DNA of 25,755 bases. Source: Lachnoclostridium sp. GTDB taxonomy: Bacteria; Bacillota_A; Clostridia; Lachnospirales; Lachnospiraceae. Of this stretch, positions 15,917-22,907 are shown one piece after another; position 1 is the first letter of the stretch; the number at the start of each line of letters is the position of its first letter. The position numbers were made by a program, and so were the translations under genes. The notes under the pieces were generated by a model. That model ran no database searches, was not told the DNA's origin, and saw only the letters and a program-made list of their open reading frames with translations. The stretch lies in contig SVDR01000034.1 of NCBI GenBank assembly GCA_015057755.1, positions 1 to 25,755 on the forward strand, written 5' to 3'.

Positions 15917-17362
15917 ATGAATAAAGTACGTATATTAACAATCGGCCTTGCCATGTCTCTGGCATTTGCCCAGACAGCGCAGGCATCCAATTTTATCACA
16001 CCATTTGGCGCGACTCAGGTGTATCAGGTGGAAGAGCAGACTTATGTGCAGACAACCGAGCCGACAGAGACTGAGGCAGCGGGTACAGAAGTGCAGGCAC
16101 CAGCCGGTGTGACAGAAAATCAGCAGCCGGCTCCGGGCGCGGAGGAAAATCAGCAGCCGGCTCCGGGACCGATGGCAGCAGAAGAAGTGACAGTCACACT
16201 TCCGTCTGCAAGCTACAGCACGAAAGAACCGGTGGCGGTAAATGTGAACACAGAGATCGCGCTTCCGGAGATCGCAGCAGAAGGAGCCGTTCTCTACGAT
16301 GTGACCCACGACAAGTTCTTATTTGAAAAGAATGCAGATAAAAAGTTTTATCCGGCCAGCATTACGAAGATCCTGACTGCATTGCTGGTTTTGGAACATG
16401 CAAAGCTGGACGAAACCGTTACGTATTCGAAAAATGCGGTAACCAGACTGGAGTCCGGAGCCGTGACATTGGGATTGGCAGAAGGCGATCAAGTGTCTGT
16501 GAAAGACAGCCTTTACGGATTGATGTTAAAGTCTGCGAATGAAGTTGCCAATGGTCTGGCAGAGCATGTGGGCGGAAGCATCTATGGATTTGCGGATATG
16601 ATGAATGCGAAAGCCAAAGAACTTGGCTGTACCGGCTCTCATTTTGTGAACCCGAATGGTTTAAATGATTCCGATCATTATACGACTGCACACGATATGG
16701 CGCTGATCGCGAAGGCGGCATTTGAAAATGAGACACTTTGCAAGATCACATCCACAACCAGCTACAAATTCCCTGCAACAAAAAATGCGGCTGCAAGAAC
16801 CGTTACCATGGGACACAAGATGCTGTATGAGAGTGATTCCAGATATTATGAAGGTATCGTGGGCGGTAAAACCGGATATACTTCTCTGGCAGGAAATACA
16901 CTGGTAACTTGTGTAGAGCGCGACGGTGTGCGCATGATCGCAGTTATTTTGAAATCCAGAAGCACTCATTATGCAGACACAAAAGCGCTGCTGGATTATG
17001 GTTATGAGGCAGTAGGTTCTGGCACTGCACAGAACGGAGAAACCGGAGCAGCGCACCATAAATGGATCGCAGACGGCAGCACATGGCGATTCGAACTGGC
17101 GGACGGAACCAGACTTTCCAATTGTTTTGTAACGATCGACGGTATCGAATACGCATTTGATACAGAAGGAAAGATGGTGACCGGATGGCTGACACTCGGT
17201 CAGAACTGGCATTATTTTGGAAGCACGGGAGCCATGGTCAAAAGCGGCTGGAGACAGGATGCAGGTCTGTGGTTCTATCTCGGTGAAAATGGCGCAATGA
17301 TGAAAAATGCGTGGATTGACAACCAGTACTATGTCGGAGCAGACGGAGTCTGGGTACAGTAA
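15917..17362 (+). CDS. Secreted D-alanyl-D-alanine carboxypeptidase (S11) with C-terminal wall-binding repeats
   Basis: This 481-residue exported penicillin-binding protein trims the terminal D-Ala of peptidoglycan stem peptides. A signal peptide covers residues 1-23 (cleavage after AQA). A Pro/Glu/Gln-rich linker (40-90) includes a duplicated ENQQPAPG. The S11 catalytic domain (about 115-365) has S148-I-T-K151, S206-A-N208 and K318-T-G320. Instead of the membrane-anchoring amphipathic helix of PBP5, the C-terminus (about 383-481) carries aromatic choline-binding-like repeats such as GWLTLGQNWHYFGSTGAMVK and GWRQDAGLWFYLGENGAMMK, which suggests wall attachment. The ATG at 15917 begins at the signal peptide; a longer frame from 15665 lies inside the SNF2 gene. 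It follows SNF2 by 26 nt. Confidence 0.93.
   Translation: MNKVRILTIGLAMSLAFAQTAQASNFITPFGATQVYQVEEQTYVQTTEPTETEAAGTEVQAPAGVTENQQPAPGAEENQQPAPGPMAAEEVTVTLPSASYSTKEPVAVNVNTEIALPEIAAEGAVLYDVTHDKFLFEKNADKKFYPASITKILTALLVLEHAKLDETVTYSKNAVTRLESGAVTLGLAEGDQVSVKDSLYGLMLKSANEVANGLAEHVGGSIYGFADMMNAKAKELGCTGSHFVNPNGLNDSDHYTTAHDMALIAKAAFENETLCKITSTTSYKFPATKNAAARTVTMGHKMLYESDSRYYEGIVGGKTGYTSLAGNTLVTCVERDGVRMIAVILKSRSTHYADTKALLDYGYEAVGSGTAQNGETGAAHHKWIADGSTWRFELADGTRLSNCFVTIDGIEYAFDTEGKMVTGWLTLGQNWHYFGSTGAMVKSGWRQDAGLWFYLGENGAMMKNAWIDNQYYVGADGVWVQ
16115..16167 (+). repeat. In-frame 30-bp tandem duplication in the carboxypeptidase linker
   Basis: An identical 23-base block (beginning GAAAATCAGCAG) occurs at 16115-16137 and 16145-16167, a period of 30 bp. 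It encodes ENQQPAPG twice. Because the period is a multiple of three, copy number could change linker length without a frameshift. Confidence 0.85.
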
Positions 17363-17378
17363 CGGGAGGACAGGAAGG

Positions 17379-18251
17379 ATGAAGATCAAGCAAATGATTC
17401 CGTGGCTGACAGCCATAACGGCAGTGGCAGGCAGCTTGTTTTTTCTGCGTTCCGAATATGAGCGGGATCAGCTGGTGACAGAGTATTTTACGATCGATTC
17501 ACCGAAGGTAAAAGGAAAAGGGAAGCGTCTGGTCTTTTTGACAGACTTACATGATAAAGAGTTTGGAACAGACAATGAACGGCTTTTAGAAGCGATCCGT
17601 GAAGCGAAACCGGATATGGTCCTGGTCGGCGGAGATATGATGGTCGCGAAAGGAATCGGAGATCTGACGGTATCCTTAAAATTCCTCAAACGGTTATCGG
17701 AAGAATTTCCAGTCATCTGCGCCAACGGCAACCATGAGATCCGCCTCAGAAATGAGAAGGAGACGTATGGTGATAAATACCGTGTATACCGCCAGGCATT
17801 GGCGGAAATGGGCATTACATTTTTGTCTGACCGGAAGATTGCGCTGGATGAAGAGATTGACCTTTACGGCTTGAATCTGCTCCCGGAGTACTACGAACCG
17901 GGATATCCTAAGATGAAAAAAGGCTTTGTAGAAACGGTCCTTGGCAGACCGGAAACAGAGAAGTTTACGGTTTTGCTTGCACATTCTCCCATGTTTTTTG
18001 ATGAATATGCAGAATGGGGCGCTGATCTGACCTTAGCCGGTCATTTTCACGGAGGAACGATCCAGCTTCCGATTCTGGGAGGTCTGATGACTCCACAGTA
18101 TCAGTTCTTCTTTCCGTGGTGCGCCGGTCTGTATGAGGGAGTGCATGGAAGAAAACTGATCGTCGGACGTGGATTGGGCACACACTCTATCAACATTCGC
18201 TTTAATGATAAACCACAAGTTGTTGTGGTCGACATAAAAGGAAAAAACTAG
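17379..18251 (+). CDS. Membrane-anchored calcineurin-like metallophosphoesterase (YkuE/YaeI type)
   Basis: This 290-residue protein has an uncleaved-looking N-terminal membrane anchor (residues 6-23), placing the catalytic domain outside the membrane. All binuclear metal motifs are present: D56-L-H58 (FLTDLHD), D86 (VGGDMM), N118-H119 (GNHE), H202 (LLAHSP) and H222-F-H224 (GHFHGG). Related proteins hydrolyse phosphodiester or pyrophosphate bonds, in some cases of lipid-linked wall precursors; the substrate here is not shown. The start at 17379 follows GGAGG (17365-17369) by 9 nt; an earlier ATG in frame lies inside the carboxypeptidase gene. The 16-nt gap to that gene suggests a shared transcript and a role at the cell envelope. 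Confidence 0.88.
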   Translation: MKIKQMIPWLTAITAVAGSLFFLRSEYERDQLVTEYFTIDSPKVKGKGKRLVFLTDLHDKEFGTDNERLLEAIREAKPDMVLVGGDMMVAKGIGDLTVSLKFLKRLSEEFPVICANGNHEIRLRNEKETYGDKYRVYRQALAEMGITFLSDRKIALDEEIDLYGLNLLPEYYEPGYPKMKKGFVETVLGRPETEKFTVLLAHSPMFFDEYAEWGADLTLAGHFHGGTIQLPILGGLMTPQYQFFFPWCAGLYEGVHGRKLIVGRGLGTHSINIRFNDKPQVVVVDIKGKN

Positions 18252-18268
18252 ATTTAGGTTCGTTTCTA

Positions 18269-18297
18269 TTTACATCGGCCTAAAATTCTGCTATACT
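18269..18297 (+). promoter_or_regulatory. Promoter upstream of the scpA leader terminator
   Basis: TTTACA (18269-18274) and TATACT (18292-18297) are separated by exactly 17 nt, one of the best promoters in the window. Transcription would start near 18304, only about 12 nt before an intrinsic terminator. Confidence 0.65.
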
Positions 18298-18315
18298 TTG
18301 ATAGCAATATCATGG

Positions 18316-18346
18316 AAAAAGAGTTCCGGTTGCGGGACTCTTTTTT
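18316..18346 (+). terminator. Intrinsic terminator between the phosphoesterase gene and scpA
   Basis: AAAAAGAGTTCC pairs with GGGACTCTTTTT across the loop GGTTGC (one G-U pair), followed by T's. It can end the upstream transcript. Because a good promoter lies just before it, it can also act as an attenuator or yield a tiny RNA of about 40 nt. Confidence 0.85.
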
Positions 18347-18416
18347 ATGAATTCCAGAAATTTATTGGCTCCGTTCTATGTGGACGGGGTAATGACAGAA
18401 ATCGCAGGAGTAGACA

Positions 18417-19205
18417 ATGGAGCTTTCTTACAAACTGGAGTCGTTTGAGGGACCTTTGGACCTTCTTCTCCACCTGATTGAAAAGAATAAAGTCAATATT
18501 TATGATATTCCGATCGCGACGATCACGGACCAGTACCTGGAGTATGTCCGCCATATGGAGGAAGAGTCTTTAGATGTGGTCAGCGAATTCCTTGTGATGG
18601 CTGCGACACTGCTGGATATCAAAGCCCGTATGCTGCTTCCGAAAGAAGTCAATGAAGAAGGGGAAGAGGAAGATCCGAGAGCAGAGCTTGTAGCGCGGCT
18701 TTTAGAATACAAGACTTACAAATACATGTCCATAGAGTTAAAGGATATGGAAATGGATGCGGAAAAGATCTTTTACAAATCTCCGACGATACCGATGGAA
18801 GTAAAGGAGTATGAGCAGCCGGTTGATCTGGACAAGCTGCTGGACGGTGTGACACTGGCGAAGTTAGAGCAGATATTCCAGTCTGTGATGAAGCGTCAGA
18901 AGGACAAGATCGATCCGGTCCGCAGTACGTTTGGCACGATCAAAAAAGAACCGGTCAGCCTGGAAGAGAAGATCAATTCTGTGCTGGACTATGCGCGAAA
19001 ACACCGGAAATTCAGCTTCCGCGGTATGTTAACAAGACAAAAAGACAGAACTGAAATTGTAGTAACGTTCCTGGCGCTTCTTGAGCTGATGAAGATTGGA
19101 AAGATCCATCTGACCCAGGAAAATCTGTTTGATGACATGATGATCGAGACTCTGGAACCGGAAGGGGAAGAGAGTGAACTGGAAATCAGTGTGGAGGAAA
19201 TTTGA
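18417..19205 (+). CDS. scpA: Segregation and condensation protein A (kleisin)
   Basis: This 262-residue kleisin bridges the SMC heads and, with ScpB, forms the bacterial condensin that organises and segregates the chromosome. The N-terminus matches the family closely (YKLESFEGPLDLLLHLIEKN), continuing with NIYDIPIATITDQYLEYV and the LDIKARMLLP segment that contacts SMC. The C-terminal winged helix is at about residues 185-245 (FSFRGMLTRQKDRTEIVVTF). The length is normal. GCAGGAG lies 6 nt upstream. The stop codon TGA overlaps the scpB start as TGATG. It heads a four-gene overlapping unit with nrdD and nrdG. Confidence 0.96.
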   Translation: MELSYKLESFEGPLDLLLHLIEKNKVNIYDIPIATITDQYLEYVRHMEEESLDVVSEFLVMAATLLDIKARMLLPKEVNEEGEEEDPRAELVARLLEYKTYKYMSIELKDMEMDAEKIFYKSPTIPMEVKEYEQPVDLDKLLDGVTLAKLEQIFQSVMKRQKDKIDPVRSTFGTIKKEPVSLEEKINSVLDYARKHRKFSFRGMLTRQKDRTEIVVTFLALLELMKIGKIHLTQENLFDDMMIETLEPEGEESELEISVEEI

Positions 19206-19942
19206 TGCGAGTAGAAGATTTAAAAGAGCAGGAGTCCGTGGTAGAGGCAGTGTTATTTACCATGGGGCAGTCTGTGGAGATCAGACAGCTGGCAGCGGCG
19301 CTTGAGGCGACGGAAAAGGAGGCGGCAGTGGCAGCGGAACGACTCCGTGAACGTTATGATGAAGAAGACAGAGGCATGCAGATCCTGAGACTGGAAGACA
19401 GTTATCAGATGTCCACCAGAACGAGATTTTACAGCAATCTGATCAAGGTGGCTGCAACTCCGAAAAAGCAGGTGCTGACGGATGTTGTCATGGAGACACT
19501 GGCGATCATCGCCTACAAACAGCCGGTAACCAAGGCTGATATTGAGAAGATCCGAGGTGTGAAGTCAGACCATGCGGTAAACAGACTGATCGAATACAAC
19601 CTGGTCTACGAGGCCGGACGTATGGATGCTCCGGGCCGTCCGGCGCTGTTTGCGACAACCGAAGAGTTTTTGAGACGTTTCGGTGTCAGCTCCACGGTAG
19701 AACTTCCGGAGATGAATCTGGAACAGCGTGAGGAGATCAAGTCTGAGGTGGAAGAGGAACTGAATCTGAAGTTAAATGAGGACGGAGTTCCGATGAGTGA
19801 TGAAGAGCTTGCTGTACTTGCGGAAGCAGAGGCAGTGGAGTCTGAAGGTGATAATGTCACAGATGATTCCGAAGAGATTGAGTATAATAACGAACATAAA
19901 GCAACAGAAATAATACAGGAGGAAGAACGCCATGAAGTGTAG
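19205..19942 (+). CDS. scpB: Segregation and condensation protein B
   Basis: This 245-residue ScpB is a dimeric winged-helix protein that binds the middle of ScpA in the SMC complex. The tandem winged helices cover about residues 8-165, including TLAIIAYKQPVTKADIEKIR and GRPALFATTEEFLRRFG. Typical ScpB is about 190-200 residues; this one has an extra, very acidic tail (about 175-245, rich in Glu/Asp). I use the ATG at 19205, with GGAGG 7 nt before it; a TTG just upstream at 19202 is less likely. The start shares one base with the scpA stop. Its last 11 nt overlap nrdD, so ScpB and NrdD translation may be linked. Confidence 0.95.
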   Translation: MRVEDLKEQESVVEAVLFTMGQSVEIRQLAAALEATEKEAAVAAERLRERYDEEDRGMQILRLEDSYQMSTRTRFYSNLIKVAATPKKQVLTDVVMETLAIIAYKQPVTKADIEKIRGVKSDHAVNRLIEYNLVYEAGRMDAPGRPALFATTEEFLRRFGVSSTVELPEMNLEQREEIKSEVEEELNLKLNEDGVPMSDEELAVLAEAEAVESEGDNVTDDSEEIEYNNEHKATEIIQEEERHEV

Positions 19943-22064
19943 TGATATCAAGATTATTAAAAAAGACGGAACAAGAGAAGACTTCAACGTTCAGAAGGTC
20001 GTTGTGGCTGTTAATAAATCTGCGAACCGTGCGATGATCACATTTTCCAGAGCGGAAATCAATTTTATCTGCCAGTTCGTGGAAGAAATGGCTGAACAGT
20101 TAGACGTGGCGGAGATTCCGATCGCCCAGATGCACAACATCGTAGAGGGCGCATTAGAGCGTGTCAATCCGATCGTTGCCAAAAGCTATCGTGATTACAG
20201 AAACTACAAGCAGGATTTCGTACAGATGCTGGACGAGGTTTATAAGAAATCCCAGTCCATCATGTACATTGGTGACAAAGAAAACAGCAATACAGACAGT
20301 GCGCTCGTTTCCACAAAACGAAGCCTGATCTTCAACGAGTTAAATAAATCCCTGTACCAGAAATTCTTCATGACAGTGGAAGAACTTCAGGCATGTCGTG
20401 ACGGATATCTTTACATTCACGATATGTCTGCAAGACGTGATACCATGAACTGCTGTCTGTTCGATGTGGAAGAAGTGCTGACAGGCGGTTTCGAGATGGG
20501 TAACCTCTGGTACAATGAGCCTAAGACACTGGATGTTGCATTTGACGTGATCGGAGACATCGTACTCAGTGCAGCCAGCCAGCAGTACGGTGGATTTACT
20601 GTGCCGAGTGTGGAAAATATCCTGGCACCGTATGCAGAGAAATCCTATGCGAAATACATTGAAAAATATTTAGGTCTTGGTCTTTCCCAGGAAAAAGCAG
20701 AGGAAGTTGCATGGGCAGATGTACAGCGCGACATGGAGCAGGGATTCCAGGGATGGGAGTACAAGTTCAACTCCGTATCTTCCAGCCGCGGTGACTATCC
20801 GTTTATTACCATGACAGCAGGAACAGGAACCAGCCGTTTTGCAAAGATGGCAACCATTACGATGTTAAATGTGAGAAAAGGCGGACAGGGCAAAAAAGGT
20901 CATAAGAAGCCGGTTCTGTTCCCGAAAGTTGTCTTTTTATATGATGAGAAGCTTCATGGCCCGGGCGGAGAATTAGAGGATGTATTTGAGGCAGGAATCG
21001 AGTGCTCCTCCAAGACCATGTATCCGGACTGGCTGTCTCTGACCGGTGAAGGCTACATTGCGAGCATGTACAAAAAATATGGAAAGATCATCAGCCCGAT
21101 GGGATGCCGTGCATTCCTTTCTCCGTGGTATGAGCGCGGTGGAATGGAGCCGGCGGACGAAAACGATGTGCCGAGATTCGTGGGCCGTTTCAACATCGGT
21201 GTTGTAAGCTTACATCTTCCGATGATCCTTGCAAAATCCAGACAGGAGAGCAAGGATTTCTATGAGGTTCTGGATTATTATTTGCAGCTGATCCGTAAGA
21301 TTCATATCCGTACTTATGCTTATCTTGGTGAAATGCGCGCATCCACAAACCCACTTGCATACTGTGAAGGCGGTTTCTATGGCGGACATCTTGGTCTTCA
21401 CGACAAGATCAAACCGCTCTTAAAGACAGCGACTGCATCCTTTGGCATTACAGCATTTAACGAACTGCAGCAGCTCTACAACGGAAAATCTCTGGTAGAG
21501 GACGGTCAGTTTGCACTGGAAGTACTGCAGTATATCAATGACAGAGTCAATGAGTTCAAGCAGGCAGACGGCAATCTGTATGCGATCTACGCGACACCGG
21601 CGGAGAATCTCTGCGGTCTGCAGGTAAAACAGTTCCGTAAGAAATACGGAATCATTGAAAATGTTTCCGACCGTGATTATGTGAGCAACGGTTTCCACTG
21701 CCACGTGACGGAAGATATTACTCCGATCGAAAAGCAGGATCTGGAGAAGCGTTTCTGGGAGCTTTCCAACGGCGGTAAGATTCAATATGTAAAATATCCG
21801 ATCGATTACAATAAAGAAGCGATCAAGTCTCTGGTACGCAGAGCGATGAAGATGGGATTTTATGAGGGTGTAAACCTGTCTCTGTCTTACTGTGACGATT
21901 GCGGACATGAGGAGCTGAATATGGACGTTTGTCCGAAATGTGGAAGTAAGAACCTGACCAAGATCGACCGTATGAATGGTTATCTCAGCTACTCCCGCGT
22001 AAAGGGTGACACCCGTCTGAATGATGCGAAAATGGCGGAAATCGCAGAGAGGAAGAGCATGTAA
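19932..22064 (+). CDS. nrdD: Anaerobic (class III) ribonucleoside-triphosphate reductase, catalytic subunit
   Basis: This 710-residue glycyl-radical enzyme reduces NTPs to dNTPs in the absence of oxygen. Residues 3-95 form the ATP-cone allosteric domain. The PFL-like barrel follows, with DTMNCCLFD (C174/C175 region). The C-terminal zinc site has four cysteines, C654, C657, C667 and C670. The glycyl radical motif is RMNGYL with G683, a variant of the usual RxxGYL; it is followed by a longer than usual tail of 27 residues. AGGAGG lies within scpB, and the start overlaps the end of scpB by 11 nt. The nrdG activase begins on the last base of the stop codon. The product acts in the cytoplasm and requires NrdG. 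Confidence 0.96.
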   Translation: MKCSDIKIIKKDGTREDFNVQKVVVAVNKSANRAMITFSRAEINFICQFVEEMAEQLDVAEIPIAQMHNIVEGALERVNPIVAKSYRDYRNYKQDFVQMLDEVYKKSQSIMYIGDKENSNTDSALVSTKRSLIFNELNKSLYQKFFMTVEELQACRDGYLYIHDMSARRDTMNCCLFDVEEVLTGGFEMGNLWYNEPKTLDVAFDVIGDIVLSAASQQYGGFTVPSVENILAPYAEKSYAKYIEKYLGLGLSQEKAEEVAWADVQRDMEQGFQGWEYKFNSVSSSRGDYPFITMTAGTGTSRFAKMATITMLNVRKGGQGKKGHKKPVLFPKVVFLYDEKLHGPGGELEDVFEAGIECSSKTMYPDWLSLTGEGYIASMYKKYGKIISPMGCRAFLSPWYERGGMEPADENDVPRFVGRFNIGVVSLHLPMILAKSRQESKDFYEVLDYYLQLIRKIHIRTYAYLGEMRASTNPLAYCEGGFYGGHLGLHDKIKPLLKTATASFGITAFNELQQLYNGKSLVEDGQFALEVLQYINDRVNEFKQADGNLYAIYATPAENLCGLQVKQFRKKYGIIENVSDRDYVSNGFHCHVTEDITPIEKQDLEKRFWELSNGGKIQYVKYPIDYNKEAIKSLVRRAMKMGFYEGVNLSLSYCDDCGHEELNMDVCPKCGSKNLTKIDRMNGYLSYSRVKGDTRLNDAKMAEIAERKSM

Positions 22065-22552
22065 TGAGATACCATAACATAACAAAAGATGATATGCTCA
22101 ACGGGGACGGCCTCCGTACCGTGCTCTGGGTGGCAGGCTGCAGCCACGGCTGTAAGAACTGCCATAACCCGATCACATGGGATATCTGCGGAGGGATCCC
22201 GTTTGATGAAGCTGCCAAGAAGGAGCTGTTTGAGGCGCTGGAGCCGGATTATATTTCCGGGATCACGTTCAGCGGCGGTGATCCGCTTCATATGCAGAAC
22301 CGCGGTGAGGTTGGTGAACTGATCAAGGAGGTCCGCGAAAAGTATCCCCAAAAAACCATCTGGGTGTATACAGGCTATACATGGGATGATGTGAAGGATC
22401 TTCCATACCTGAAGCTGGCAGATGTGCTGGTGGATGGACCGTTTGTGGAGGAGCTGAAAGATGTGACACTTCACTGGAAGGGCAGTGCGAACCAGAGAGT
22501 GATCGATGTGAAGAAGACACTGGAAAGCGGAGAAATCGTTCTTCATGCTTAA
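22064..22552 (+). CDS. nrdG: Anaerobic ribonucleotide reductase activating protein (radical SAM)
   Basis: This 162-residue activase uses S-adenosylmethionine and a [4Fe-4S] cluster to abstract hydrogen from the NrdD glycine. The cluster motif CxxxCxxC is C26-SHG-C30-KN-C33. The AdoMet-binding region GITFSGGDPL follows near residues 66-75. The length is normal for NrdG. Its ATG shares one base with the nrdD stop (TAATG), so translation is coupled and stoichiometry probably controlled. After its stop comes a weak imperfect hairpin at 22553-22585 without a good U tract, then the promoter of the Mn2+ riboswitch unit. Confidence 0.96.
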   Translation: MRYHNITKDDMLNGDGLRTVLWVAGCSHGCKNCHNPITWDICGGIPFDEAAKKELFEALEPDYISGITFSGGDPLHMQNRGEVGELIKEVREKYPQKTIWVYTGYTWDDVKDLPYLKLADVLVDGPFVEELKDVTLHWKGSANQRVIDVKKTLESGEIVLHA

Positions 22553-22592
22553 AGTGTTAATGAAGTTTATAATCTTTTAACGACTTGCTGCA

Positions 22593-22621
22593 TTGACGTG
22601 GGTGGCGAATTTATATAAAAT
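22593..22621 (+). promoter_or_regulatory. Promoter of the riboswitch-ATPase unit
   Basis: TTGACG (22593-22598) and TAAAAT (22616-22621) are separated by 17 nt. Transcription would begin near 22628, just before the first paired element of the aptamer at 22631. Confidence 0.6.
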
Positions 22622-22630
22622 ATTCCCATC

Positions 22631-22736
22631 AGTAAGAGAGTAGTCAGCACGGCTCAGATCACGCCGCTGCAGTCAAGTCAACAACACTGGAACAGAAAAA
22701 ATAGTTCCTGGCTTGAATTTTTATGACGAGACTTAC
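22631..22736 (+). promoter_or_regulatory. yybP-ykoY (Mn2+) riboswitch aptamer
   Basis: The arrangement matches the yybP-ykoY family. P1 is GTAAG (22632-22636) with CTTAC (22732-22736). The conserved internal-loop strands are AGAGTAG (22637-22643) and ATGACGAGA (22723-22731), corresponding to the family's GGGGAGUAG and CAAGACC-type strands. P2 is a GC-rich hairpin at 22645-22669 (CGGC with GCCG). P3 is a long arm, TCAAG (22673-22677) with CTTGA (22712-22716), ending in GGAAC/GTTCC. The family senses Mn2+ and often controls metal exporters, including a P-type ATPase in Lactococcus. The 3' side (CGAGACTTAC) is shared with the following terminator, so ligand binding should prevent termination: an ON switch. 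Confidence 0.85.
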
Positions 22737-22778
22737 CTGTAGCTCCTAAGGGGAACTGCGGGTGAGGCTCGTTTTTTT
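22726..22778 (+). terminator. Expression-platform terminator of the Mn2+ riboswitch
   Basis: ACGAG (22726-22730) pairs with CTCGT (22768-22772), CTTACC (22732-22737) with GGTGAG (22761-22766) and TGTAG (22738-22742) with CTGCG (22756-22760), followed by T7 (22772-22778). The 5' arm uses the P1 and loop bases of the aptamer, so the two folds are mutually exclusive. About 129 nt of leader without an obvious signal separates it from the ATPase start. Confidence 0.88.
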
Positions 22779-22907
22779 GATTTATTCAGATGTGCCTTCC
22801 GTGCATGATTTCCCTAAAATTGGAAAAACTCAATAAAAAAGGTCAGTTCCGATAAAATGCAGAATATCATATACTGGGCTGATCAGATTAAGAAAAGGAG
22901 GAGGAAC

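Noticed and set aside
16661..17416. 251-codon minus-strand frame opposite the carboxypeptidase gene
   Set aside because: No ribosome binding site or recognisable domain; the plus strand encodes a complete catalytic and repeat domain here.
21420..22085. 221-codon minus-strand frame opposite nrdD
   Set aside because: It lies antisense to the conserved NrdD C-terminus with its zinc cysteines and glycyl site; no start signal or protein-like features.
22553..22585. Terminator directly after nrdG
   Set aside because: The hairpin is AT-rich with a bulge and has no following U tract, so the support is too weak to list it.
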